From Cyclobacteriaceae bacterium (lineage in GTDB: Bacteria > Bacteroidota > Bacteroidia > Cytophagales > Cyclobacteriaceae): a stretch of 64,000 bases of DNA. The stretch covers positions 1-64,000 of the forward strand of contig JAHEGY010000009.1 in the NCBI GenBank assembly GCA_024644875.1, given 5' to 3'. Each line of letters begins with the position of its first letter. Position 1 is the first letter of the stretch. The position numbers and the translations under genes are program-made. Below are positions 54,130-62,743 of this stretch, in pieces. Under the pieces are notes generated by a model. That model saw nothing but the letters and a program-made list of their open reading frames with translations, was not told the DNA's origin and made no database searches.

Positions 54130-54306
54130 ATGGGTGTCCAGGAATATTTAGTTAAAAAGGGATTTAAAAAAGTTCATCAATCAAAGAAACGGTATAATCT
54201 CAGCATCGGCGAACTTGTATCTTTAATGGAGGAATTTGCCAACCAGCAGAAAAAATACGGGATACCTGATGCGCTTGATACCAAACAACTAAAACTCAAG
54301 GTGTAA
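54130..54306 (+). CDS. 58-residue basic hypothetical protein
   Basis: A 58-residue frame starts M-G-V-Q-E-Y-L-V-K-K-G-F-K-K-V and ends with K-Q-L-K-L-K-V. It is basic and helix-prone, with S-I-G-E-L-V-S-L-M-E-E-F in the middle. A promoter-like motif lies about 110 bp upstream. Not recognised; possibly a small DNA- or RNA-associated protein, without evidence beyond charge. Confidence 0.55.
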   Translation: MGVQEYLVKKGFKKVHQSKKRYNLSIGELVSLMEEFANQQKKYGIPDALDTKQLKLKV

Positions 54307-54371
54307 TTAGTTTTCTTTTTATATATATATTGCTACCTTAAAGCACTTTTTAATGGAAGGCTATATATTGG

Positions 54372-54869
54372 ATGAAGAAGAAATATAAGAACATCAAACT
54401 GATCGTTTATAAAAAGAAGAAAGCAAAACTAGGTAAGCAACCATTTCAAAAAAATTACCAACGATCCGATATAATAGAATTGTATAAAGCCCAGATCTCA
54501 GAATATAATAAATCCAGGGATATAAAATGGAAATTCAATACATCTATATGGGCACTTCTTGTTATAATAACCTATTTCAAACATCTGAATCCTGAAATAT
54601 TTGATCTTTCATTAGTATTCATATTGTTTATAATAGCGCTACTTGCACATTATATATTTCTTTATATAGTTCAGAGATCTTTAGCCATTAGTCGCAGGAA
54701 GCTGGATGAGTATCTATACCATCTAAACAATTATAATAACGGCAAAAATATTGTTATTCGAAACAACCGGTATGAGGGGATGTATGTTCTAAGTCTAACT
54801 GATTACCTTTGGATAGCCTTTCAAATCTTTATAACTTTCTTTATTCTCTTAATTTTTGTACAGGCTTGA
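54372..54869 (+). CDS. Small membrane protein of unknown function
   Basis: The 165-residue product has a basic N-terminus (M-K-K-K-Y-K-N-I-K and several Lys to about 25), three hydrophobic segments (about 53-70, 78-102 and 145-163) and a basic loop between the last two with R-K-L-D-E-Y-L-Y-H-L. I do not recognise it. It lies 65 bp after the 58-residue gene on the same strand, with which it may share a transcript. Confidence 0.6.
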   Translation: MKKKYKNIKLIVYKKKKAKLGKQPFQKNYQRSDIIELYKAQISEYNKSRDIKWKFNTSIWALLVIITYFKHLNPEIFDLSLVFILFIIALLAHYIFLYIVQRSLAISRRKLDEYLYHLNNYNNGKNIVIRNNRYEGMYVLSLTDYLWIAFQIFITFFILLIFVQA

Positions 54870-54985
54870 AGCCGTGTCAAAAATTGTTGTGTTCCCTAAA
54901 AAATATAATAAAGATTCTATGCTAAAAACAATATCAATTGAATTAGGTTTTGTTGTTATCTCATATAGTAAATTATTAAGACATC

Positions 54986-55414
54986 ATGGCCGGACTTAAA
55001 AAGAAATATACTAAAGAAAACCTGACTGTTATCTGGCAGCCGGATTTATGTATTCATTCAAGAGAATGTTCTAAAGGCTTACCTCAAGTTTTTAATCCCG
55101 CCAACAAGCCATGGGTCAACATGAATGCTGAATCAGTTGACAGGATAAGAAACCAGGTCGACAAATGCCCTTCCGGAGCATTGTCCTATGAAATGAACCA
55201 TGAAAAAACAAAAAACGATAAAACTATGGAAAAAACACTCCAAATTGACGTATCTGAAAATGGCCCCATTTTAATAAATGGACCTGCAAATATAATTTAT
55301 CAAGGAAACCAGGAGCTTAAAGAATCAAAGACCATTGCCCTCTGCCGGTGTGGATTGTCTTCAAGAAAACCATATTGTGACGGCACCCATAAACGGGAAG
55401 GATTTAAGGGATAG
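54986..55414 (+). CDS. Fe-S protein: Fer4_19 (YjdI-like) plus CDGSH domain
   Basis: The 142-residue protein joins two cluster domains. The N-terminal part (about 8-68) has C22, C28 and C61 in the Fer4_19/YjdI arrangement (D-L-C-I-H-S-x-x-C and K-C-P-S-G-A-L). The C-terminal part has the CDGSH pattern C120-x-C122 and C131-D-G-T-H135, which binds a 2Fe-2S cluster with three Cys and one His. A Lys/Thr linker joins them. Such fusions occur in Bacteroidota; they may act in electron transfer or iron handling. The Nramp-like gene starts 86 bp downstream. Confidence 0.88.
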   Translation: MAGLKKKYTKENLTVIWQPDLCIHSRECSKGLPQVFNPANKPWVNMNAESVDRIRNQVDKCPSGALSYEMNHEKTKNDKTMEKTLQIDVSENGPILINGPANIIYQGNQELKESKTIALCRCGLSSRKPYCDGTHKREGFKG

Positions 55415-55500
55415 GTTTGATTTATTTATAATAAATAATCTTAATCTTTCTTATAAAGTAGCATTTCTTTTTATCTTGGAGCTCATCATTTTTTCAAATA

Positions 55501-56742
55501 ATGAGCATCAAAAAGTTAAAGAACTTTCTAATATCCATCCTGCCCGGGCTATTTATTGTTGGTTATGTGGTCGGGACCGGTAGTGTAACATCGATGGTTG
55601 TTGCCGGGGCGAGGTATGGTATGTCCTTTACCTGGGCACTCTTCTTATCCTGTTTTTTTACCTTCATCCTGCTTATTGCGATCAGCAGAATCACCATCGT
55701 GACCGGCCGAACCATTATGTATAATATTAAGCAACATATAGGATGGTTTGCCTCTGTATTTATCATTCTCGGGCTCATGGTTACGGTGATTTCCTCCATT
55801 ATGGGTGTTATGGCCGTAGTAGCGCAAGTGATACAGGAGTGGACAAGGCCTATGACCTCTGGTCAGACTGGGCTGTCCCCACTTATTATCTCAGTTGTAT
55901 TCTTATCTTTTTTACTGTTTCTATTCTGGACCGGTAAACATGGGATCTTCATTCGATTTGTATCATTAATGGTTGGCGTTATGGGTATAGCGTTTGTTTT
56001 GACCAACTTTATGATAATACATGATCCGGCCACTATCTTCCGGGGATTGATACCCCACATCCCATCCACTGGAAAGCCACACCTTATTATAGCAGGAATG
56101 GTGGGAACCACAATGGCTGCAGTTGTTCTTGTATCCCGTAGTATAATCATTGCCGAAAAAGGTTGGAAAGTTGAAGAACTGCATATTGAGCGAAGAGATG
56201 CTATTATTTCAGCCTCTGTATTATTTCTTGTTAGTGCGGCCATTATGGCAAGCGCTGCCGGGACTTTATATCCCAGGGGCATAACAGTGGAAAATGCGAT
56301 TGATATGGTAAGCACGCTTGAGCCCCTTGCGGGTCGATTCGCTATTGCTGTATTTGTAACAGGTATTATTGCCGCAGGATTAAGTTCGATTTTTCCAAAT
56401 ATGCTACTGTTGCCCTGGCTGATCTGTGATTACAAGGGGATTGACAGGGACTTAACAAAAAAGATATTCAGGATATTAGTAGTTATAGTTACATTATCAG
56501 GACTTATCATACCTGTGTTTGGTGGACAACCAATAGTAATTATGATTGCCTCTCAGGCATTCAGCCCACTTATGATGCCCTTATTGACCATATTCCTGAT
56601 GATCATTATGAATAAACAAAAGGTTATGGGCTCGAATGTAAATGGATTCTGGCTGAATTCCGGATTGACCATTACCTTCTTATTCTCAGTATTTATGTTC
56701 TTTATCGCGTTTGAAGGGTACATAGATTTTTTCAAGGAATAG
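55501..56742 (+). CDS. Nramp-like transporter without the canonical metal-ligand motif
   Basis: The 413-residue protein has about eleven membrane segments and general Nramp spacing, with G-P/L-G-L-F-I-V-G near the start and R-I-T-I-V-T-G-R-T in segment 3. In segment 1 the usual D-P-G-N metal site reads G-T-G-S (G-Y-V-V-G-T-G-S-V-T-S), and the M-P-H motif of segment 6 is replaced by a Thr/Met/Ala stretch (G-T-T-M-A-A). Classic Mn2+/Fe2+ selectivity therefore does not follow; related changes occur in the Mg2+-type NRMT and other branches. It follows the CDGSH gene on the same strand. Confidence 0.75.
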   Translation: MSIKKLKNFLISILPGLFIVGYVVGTGSVTSMVVAGARYGMSFTWALFLSCFFTFILLIAISRITIVTGRTIMYNIKQHIGWFASVFIILGLMVTVISSIMGVMAVVAQVIQEWTRPMTSGQTGLSPLIISVVFLSFLLFLFWTGKHGIFIRFVSLMVGVMGIAFVLTNFMIIHDPATIFRGLIPHIPSTGKPHLIIAGMVGTTMAAVVLVSRSIIIAEKGWKVEELHIERRDAIISASVLFLVSAAIMASAAGTLYPRGITVENAIDMVSTLEPLAGRFAIAVFVTGIIAAGLSSIFPNMLLLPWLICDYKGIDRDLTKKIFRILVVIVTLSGLIIPVFGGQPIVIMIASQAFSPLMMPLLTIFLMIIMNKQKVMGSNVNGFWLNSGLTITFLFSVFMFFIAFEGYIDFFKE

Positions 56743-56840
56743 ATAAAAAAATTCTTAGAACCCGTTTAGCCTGATTGCAGGAATTATTAATTGCTTGTTC
56801 ATTAAACCTAAACTCAATTCAATCTAACCTTAATCCCGAT

Positions 56841-58184
56841 TCAATTATTTAAGTTCATCTTTATTTCATATCCCCGGACCTTTATAAAAGGCATGGTATC
56901 GGATTCAGTACCCTTTATTCCAACATATTGATATTCCGAATCGTCCTTGATCATGATCTTCGTTTTGAAATCAGATTCCTGAAATTCTATCTTTCCGTAT
57001 TTTGTGTCCCAGTCTAATTTCAGATGATTAGTAGCAGATGTGTTAAGTGTAATATTAGCGTATTTGCTGATCACATCAAAATGAGTAAAAGAGGATGAGG
57101 TATCATATATTTTAATATTATCATCATAACCATCCAGGATAGTAAAGCTATTTGTGAGATTGCTTATAGTGTATTCCGAGTATTTGGAACTATTCGCTTT
57201 AAAAGATGTGACACTTTCAAAGCTGAATTCATCATCATATGACGAGGATATCTTTACCACCCCGGCGGTATTGAATTCAAAACCGGAGTATTTTGATTCA
57301 GAAATTTCCAGATTACCTATTTCATCAATTTCCAGGTTGGAGTCGTATATTGTCAGATCCAGTTTACCCGATTTCATACATTTAAGGTCAGAATACTTTG
57401 TATTCAATTCAAAATCACCTGTTGTATTGAAAGTCATAGTATCATCATACCCATCAATATCAACATTGCCTGCCTGATTTATATTTATTTTGCTGTATTT
57501 GGAGATTATTTTAATGTCTTCAGTTTTCTCCGCCGTAAAATCGCTATCGTAAATCTCCATTTCAGTGGGTCCGAAATTTTCAAACTCAAGATCGCTATAT
57601 TTGGCCTCAATCCGGACTTCTCCGCTGGCATTTTTACCATAGATCTTATCGTCATAGCTGTTCAATTCCAAATCCACCACATTACTCATATCAATTTTTG
57701 AATATTTTGATTCCAGTTCAAAATTGGAGGATTCAGGCAAATACAATCTGGCCTTGATGTTAAACTCGCTGAGCTTAACTGACCGCCCATTTTTCAATTT
57801 CATTTTTATAACGTTCCTGCCAAGAGTGCTGTTGGAACTTCTGCTGTCCCAGAATGTCGTTTCAAGCTTAACTTCATTATTACGGGCTGGGAAGGTCAGG
57901 CTTTCAAGATAGTTATTTATTGCATCTAAATCCGCCTGTTCTTTGGCCTGTGCATCAACACTAATAATAAACCGGACCGTATTTGAATTGGATGGTTCAA
58001 TGACCACATCGCAATCATAGTTACTTAACTCGATGGTTGCACCCGGTTCAATATTGTAAGTCCATTCAAAATTTTCACTGAAAGTGAGGCCTTTACTCAT
58101 GACTATCTGAGTGGTCAGAAGAAAGCAAAGGCTTAATAATCCTTTATAAACTGACTTCTTGTATATCTTTTTCATATTTTTCAA
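56841..58184 (-). CDS. Exported beta-repeat protein with alternating KYS and YDD rungs
   Basis: The 447-residue protein has a signal peptide (about 1-32; M1 at 58184 and M4 at 58175 are both possible). From about residue 150 on, a repeat of 34-36 residues recurs about six times, each with a K-Y-S-x-[ILF] rung and, 17-18 residues on, a Y-D-[DS]-x rung: S-K-Y-S-K-I, S-Y-D-D-K-I, A-K-Y-S-D-L, I-Y-D-S-D-F and so on to T-K-Y-G-K-I. This is the geometry of a parallel beta-helix, and relates loosely to DUF4097-type adhesins. It overlaps the upstream gene by 41 bp and is the last gene of the sigma-factor operon. Confidence 0.8.
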   Translation of the reverse strand: MKNMKKIYKKSVYKGLLSLCFLLTTQIVMSKGLTFSENFEWTYNIEPGATIELSNYDCDVVIEPSNSNTVRFIISVDAQAKEQADLDAINNYLESLTFPARNNEVKLETTFWDSRSSNSTLGRNVIKMKLKNGRSVKLSEFNIKARLYLPESSNFELESKYSKIDMSNVVDLELNSYDDKIYGKNASGEVRIEAKYSDLEFENFGPTEMEIYDSDFTAEKTEDIKIISKYSKININQAGNVDIDGYDDTMTFNTTGDFELNTKYSDLKCMKSGKLDLTIYDSNLEIDEIGNLEISESKYSGFEFNTAGVVKISSSYDDEFSFESVTSFKANSSKYSEYTISNLTNSFTILDGYDDNIKIYDTSSSFTHFDVISKYANITLNTSATNHLKLDWDTKYGKIEFQESDFKTKIMIKDDSEYQYVGIKGTESDTMPFIKVRGYEIKMNLNN

Positions 58185-58692
58185 TTTTTTGTGTCTCCAT
58201 TATGATTTTTTCAAGTATTCGAATTCGCTTTTCGTAGGTGTCGAAAATTATCTCAACAATTTGTTCCATATACCCATGTTGTTTTAAATCGTTGATGGCA
58301 TCCTGATAAATAGTGTCCAGTACATTTAATTCATTTATCAGAACCGGAATAATATCATTATCAGGAGTTCCGGAAAGCCCCTGAATATTGGCATCCTGCA
58401 TTTTCAGAATCACGGTTTGCTGGTAGGCCTTCTCACGATCACCCAGCGATTCATTGATTTGACTTAAAGAGAATTCTCTTTCTTTTTCCCTGCCGGTTTC
58501 ATTATAAATGATATAACTTAATGTGAATATGGCCAGGAAAATGGCTGCCACTCTCCAGAAGTTAAAAGCAGAAGATTTCTTTTTCGCAATTATTTCTTTT
58601 CGTATTCCTTCCCAAAGCAAGGTTTCATCAGGTTCTTCAATATCGAGTTCCTGACGTTTTATCCTGAGATATTTTTCCAGATCAATTTTCAT
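58144..58692 (-). CDS. Single-pass membrane protein, candidate anti-sigma factor
   Basis: The 182-residue product has a basic/acidic cytoplasmic N-terminus (about 1-45, with D-L-E-K-Y-L-R-I-K-R), one membrane segment (about 47-63) and a periplasmic helical domain rich in Glu and Lys. The position right behind an ECF sigma gene (11-bp overlap) is that of an anti-sigma factor, although no zinc-binding anti-sigma domain is seen. Its last codons overlap the beta-repeat gene by 41 bp. Confidence 0.7.
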   Translation of the reverse strand: MKIDLEKYLRIKRQELDIEEPDETLLWEGIRKEIIAKKKSSAFNFWRVAAIFLAIFTLSYIIYNETGREKEREFSLSQINESLGDREKAYQQTVILKMQDANIQGLSGTPDNDIIPVLINELNVLDTIYQDAINDLKQHGYMEQIVEIIFDTYEKRIRILEKIIMETQKIEKYEKDIQEVSL

Positions 58693-59242
58693 GGATTATA
58701 TTTTTCAGTTTATCCAACAGTATTTGTTTTGCCCTTTTATATTGGGTCTTGCTTGTAGACTCTGTTATACCCAGAATTTCACTAATCTCCCTATGTTTAT
58801 ATCCTTCCAGCGCATATAAATTGAGAATAGTTCGGGCTTTGTCAGGCAATTCCCTGATGGCACGATGCACAATTCCAGGATCAATTTGTTCGTCTATTTC
58901 TTCAACAGCATCTGCAGCCACCTGAAATGTGTCGATGTCATAGAAATGGATCTTTCTTTTTCTTAATACTGATATACAATTATTTATTGCAATTCTTTTA
59001 AGCCATTGTCCGAATGCTCCCTTGCCTTCAAAATTTTCCATTTTTTTAAAGGCCGTAATAAAAGTATCCTGAACAATCTCATCCGCATCCATTTTATTAT
59101 TCATAAATCGTATGACTACATTATATAGACTTTTAGAAAACAATTTATAGAGGCTGTATTGCGCCTTGATATCGCCAACCTTACACCGGTCGATCAGTTC
59201 TTTATGCAATTCATTATGGCCTCCCATATAATTTGTTGTCAA
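58682..59242 (-). CDS. ECF-family RNA polymerase sigma factor
   Basis: The 186-residue protein has sigma region 2 (about 20-95; D-A-D-E-I-V-Q-D-T-F-I-T-A and W-L-K-R-I-A-I-N-N-C) and region 4 (about 125-180; L-P-D-K-A-R-T-I-L and G-Y-K-H-R-E-I-S-E-I-L-G-I). M1 is at 59242; M6 is another possible start. It overlaps the membrane-protein gene by 11 bp and heads the operon. The operon has the layout of a cell-envelope signal unit. Confidence 0.93.
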   Translation of the reverse strand: MTTNYMGGHNELHKELIDRCKVGDIKAQYSLYKLFSKSLYNVVIRFMNNKMDADEIVQDTFITAFKKMENFEGKGAFGQWLKRIAINNCISVLRKRKIHFYDIDTFQVAADAVEEIDEQIDPGIVHRAIRELPDKARTILNLYALEGYKHREISEILGITESTSKTQYKRAKQILLDKLKNIIHEN

Positions 59243-59290
59243 TTCTAGGACGGGGGGATATCGAAATAGTTGGAATAAATTTAAATTTTT

Positions 59291-61711
59291 TTATTCATAC
59301 CTCAGAATATTAGCAGGATTCGTCCTTGTTGCTTTCAGGAGGACGTTTGATACCGTACTGATAGAAATGAGCATTATAATTAAAACAGGTAATAAGAATG
59401 CCCATAATGGCGGATCAATCTTAAAAGCGTAGCTATTCAGCCATTTGTCTATGACAAACCATGTGGCCGGGATGGCTATAATACTGGATATAATAATGAG
59501 TATGACAATTTCTTTGACGAGTAAATAATAAATACTCAAGCCAGGTGCACCTAATACTTTTCGGATTCCAATCTCTTTAATTCTTTGTGAGGTTGAATAT
59601 ATTGACAAACCCAACAAGCCAAGAACAGCAATAAATATGGCTACCAGGCTGAACACAGTAATTATCTTACCATATTGTACATCAAGTTTATATTGTTGAT
59701 CATAAAAGGCATCTAAAAAGAAATAATCAAAAGAAGATTCAGGAAAGAATTCATTCCAGATCTTTTTGCTTTCATTTAGGATCAGGGTAATATTCTGTGT
59801 ATTAAACCTGATCGAATAATACTCAATGGGTATCCAGCTGTATTCAGGATCCATTAACAAAATGATAGGCGTGAAATCGTTCTGAAGGGATTGCTGATGG
59901 TAGTCTTTGATAACACCAATTACTTCGTTGGGTTCATTCTGGTTAACTTCCAGATGTATTTTCTCATTTAAGGCAGCTTCCGGGTCCTTAAATCCAAACT
60001 GTTTGGCGGCTGATTCGTTCAATATAAGTCCTTTCAAGTCCGAAGGTCTATCACGCTCAAAATTTCTTCCTGCAATCACCTGAAGGCCATAGGTGTCGAT
60101 ATAATCATAATCAGTCATTAACATCTCATAAAGCCGGTCTTCTTCCACGTCAGCATGATAGCGCCTGTTTGCCAGGAATTTTGCCACCTGCATTCCAGCT
60201 ACTGTTCCAGATCCTGTAACTTTTTCGACACCGGGAATACGTCTGAGTTCTTTCTTGAAGGTCATGATCTTGTGCTCGTAATCATCTGTTTGAACGGGTG
60301 CTTCGATAACCAGGACCTGGTCGATGTTAATGCGGGGGTCTTTATCGCGCATGAACTGGATCTGTTTGTAAATAATGAGTGTTCCGGCTATAAGAATAAA
60401 AGAAGCCCCAAACTGAAGAACGGATAAAAATTTTCTATACTGGTTTCCGCTTCTTGATCTTATAAATTTTCCTTTGAGAACTTTTATGGCCTTAAAATTT
60501 GAGAGGATCATTGCAGGGTATAGTCCTGCTCCAAATATACCGCCGATAAAAACGAAGATCAATATGTATGCAAACGAACTTGTAAACCAGAAATCAAAAT
60601 TGAATATTTCGCCAATATATTTCAAAATCAGAATCCTGAACAGGTAGGTTAAAATAACAGCCATTAGGATAGCCAGAAGATTGATCAGTAAGGCGTCCAG
60701 TAAAAATTGTGTGATCAACTGCGAGCTTGTAGAGCCCACGACTTTTCTGATCCCTACCTCTTTTGCACGATCGATGGCCCTGGCCGTAGTGAGATTAATA
60801 TAGTTAATCCAGGCAATGAGGAGAATAATAATAGCAATAATGCCAAAAAAATTAACAGCTTTCCTATTTCCTTTGGCATCTATCTCATAAGGTTTTGCCG
60901 GATTCAGATGTATGTCTTTCATTGGGACGAGGTCAATTGCCCATTTCAGATCTCTTAAGGCTTCCCTGGTTTTATACTGTTCTGCGAGTTCAGGAAATCG
61001 TGATTCCACATGATCTTCTTCATCTGCATTATTTAATTTGATATAGGAATAGCTCTCGTGAAGATACCAGAAATCCCTCATCCATAAAGGAGATGTTTCC
61101 CAGGAAATGAGGGCATCAAATTGTAAACTGGAATTGCTGGGAAGATCTTCAAATACGCCCGTTACCATACAATGATATGTATATCGCAATGTGCTGATGA
61201 TTAGGATTTTGTTCATTGGATCATCATCCTTAAAGAACTTGTCAGATATAGATTTGGATATTACTATTGAATTGGGTTCTAAAAGAAATGTTTCCGGGTT
61301 TCCGCTGATGACAGGGAAGGAAAAAAAAGAAAAGAAATTCGAATCAGCAAAACAAACATGTTGCTCACGGAATTTTATATCATCATATCTGATAGTCCTG
61401 TATGAATCATGCCAGTTTATTCTTGTAAAATCCCGAACTTCCGGAAAGTTTTTATGCATGGCGGGGACATAACCATTTGTACTGGTAGGCCAGTTGTCGG
61501 TCACAACATCACTCTTATAAAAAAGACTTTCGACGCGGTAGATGCTTTCGAGATCTTTTTGAAAATTATCATAGGAATACTCAAACAGTACATAGCTGAC
61601 AATCAATAGAAAACATGTTATTCCGAGTGCCAACCCAATGATATTTATTGAACTGAATACCCGGTTTTTATAAAGATTGCGGAATGAAGTAAGAAAAAAA
61701 TTTTTCAGCAT
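59291..61711 (-). CDS. MacB/FtsX-type ABC transporter permease (copy 3)
   Basis: The 806-residue protein has the same domain order as the other two copies: first membrane segment (about 20-42), periplasmic domain, FtsX block with E-V-G-I-R-K-V-V-G-S-T (about 310-420), second periplasmic domain, last FtsX block with E-I-G-I-R-K-V-L-G-A-P, and the end N-P-A-N-I-L-R-Y-E. No ATPase is near. It lies 48 bp before the sigma factor on the same strand and may be the first gene of that transcript. Confidence 0.92.
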   Translation of the reverse strand: MLKNFFLTSFRNLYKNRVFSSINIIGLALGITCFLLIVSYVLFEYSYDNFQKDLESIYRVESLFYKSDVVTDNWPTSTNGYVPAMHKNFPEVRDFTRINWHDSYRTIRYDDIKFREQHVCFADSNFFSFFSFPVISGNPETFLLEPNSIVISKSISDKFFKDDDPMNKILIISTLRYTYHCMVTGVFEDLPSNSSLQFDALISWETSPLWMRDFWYLHESYSYIKLNNADEEDHVESRFPELAEQYKTREALRDLKWAIDLVPMKDIHLNPAKPYEIDAKGNRKAVNFFGIIAIIILLIAWINYINLTTARAIDRAKEVGIRKVVGSTSSQLITQFLLDALLINLLAILMAVILTYLFRILILKYIGEIFNFDFWFTSSFAYILIFVFIGGIFGAGLYPAMILSNFKAIKVLKGKFIRSRSGNQYRKFLSVLQFGASFILIAGTLIIYKQIQFMRDKDPRINIDQVLVIEAPVQTDDYEHKIMTFKKELRRIPGVEKVTGSGTVAGMQVAKFLANRRYHADVEEDRLYEMLMTDYDYIDTYGLQVIAGRNFERDRPSDLKGLILNESAAKQFGFKDPEAALNEKIHLEVNQNEPNEVIGVIKDYHQQSLQNDFTPIILLMDPEYSWIPIEYYSIRFNTQNITLILNESKKIWNEFFPESSFDYFFLDAFYDQQYKLDVQYGKIITVFSLVAIFIAVLGLLGLSIYSTSQRIKEIGIRKVLGAPGLSIYYLLVKEIVILIIISSIIAIPATWFVIDKWLNSYAFKIDPPLWAFLLPVLIIMLISISTVSNVLLKATRTNPANILRYE

Positions 61712-61832
61712 ATAATGTATAAAAATTCAAGGTAAATGTAAGTTAATATTTCCAATTCAAAGGAGAGAAAGCTCATCATATGCCAGGTATGTTTAAAAAA
61801 AATAGATAATATTGGATCATAAATTATATACT

Positions 61833-62729
61833 ATGCCACATATTATTTCAACTAAGATTTCCAGAAAGGATTTTCTCAGGAAATCAGTCCGAATAGGAGG
61901 GGCCCTGGCTACAATGGGTATGTTCTATAAACCATCACGCGCGGTAAATAATCCATCAGTTCACCTGGGGATCTTAGCCGATACACATGTGGCAGCCTAT
62001 AAGAATGAACAATACAGAGGCTTTTTCCCCTCAAAAAACTTTCAGCAAGTCTTAGCTCAGGTTTCGGAAAAAAATCCTGAGGCAATGATCATAACCGGGG
62101 ATATAGCTCGTCTGAAGGGGGAATTAGGAGATTATTCTGCCATTCAGGATCAATTTCTGACATTGAATAATAATATGCCGGTTCTTATGGCACTTGGAAA
62201 TCATGACGACCGGCGCAATTTTTCTGATATATTTAATAATAATTCACAGAATAAGCAGGAGGTCTTTAACAAACATGTTCTGGTTGCAGACTATGGTCAA
62301 TTCAGGATAGTGTTACTTGATTCCCTGATGTATGTAAATAAAACCCCTGGATTTTTAGGATTGGAACAAAGAAACTGGCTCCAGAGATATCTTGACATAC
62401 CTGATGAAAGACCGGTTTTCATATTTGTTCATCATACCTTGAACAATGGGGATACAGATCTTCTGGATGCTGACAGGTTATTCAAAATTCTTAAAAAGCA
62501 AAAGAAAGTGAAAGCCATCTTTTACGGTCATTCGCACGTTTATAAAATTACTGAAAGGGATAAGATAAAACTGATCAACATTCCCGCCGTGGGGTATAAT
62601 TTCATTGATTCACAGCCTGTGGGATGGCTTGAAGCCCGGCTCTCAGCCGACAAAGGGATATTTACTTTACATGCGATCGGTGGAAATATCGAGAATAACG
62701 GACAGGTTACAGAGATAAAATGGAGATAG
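61833..62729 (+). CDS. Exported metallophosphoesterase
   Basis: ATG 61833 is taken as start (a TTG at 61812 is possible). The N-terminus has a Tat-like signal (S-R-K-D-F-L-R-K then hydrophobic). Numbering from the ATG, the calcineurin-like site is complete: D50-x-H52 (A-D-T-H), G-D-I-A, G-N-H-D-D, V-H-H-T-L and G-H-S-H. Such enzymes hydrolyse phosphodiesters or monoesters with two metals. The substrate is not known. It diverges from permease copy 3 and converges on the Crp/Fnr gene, 14 bp apart. Confidence 0.9.
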   Translation: MPHIISTKISRKDFLRKSVRIGGALATMGMFYKPSRAVNNPSVHLGILADTHVAAYKNEQYRGFFPSKNFQQVLAQVSEKNPEAMIITGDIARLKGELGDYSAIQDQFLTLNNNMPVLMALGNHDDRRNFSDIFNNNSQNKQEVFNKHVLVADYGQFRIVLLDSLMYVNKTPGFLGLEQRNWLQRYLDIPDERPVFIFVHHTLNNGDTDLLDADRLFKILKKQKKVKAIFYGHSHVYKITERDKIKLINIPAVGYNFIDSQPVGWLEARLSADKGIFTLHAIGGNIENNGQVTEIKWR

Positions 62730-62743
62730 ATTATTTGTTGACA

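Noticed and set aside
54307-54371. Possible CRISPR or tandem array in AT-rich spacers
   Set aside because: The T/A tracts have no regular repeat unit or spacer pattern; no cas gene is present anywhere in the window.
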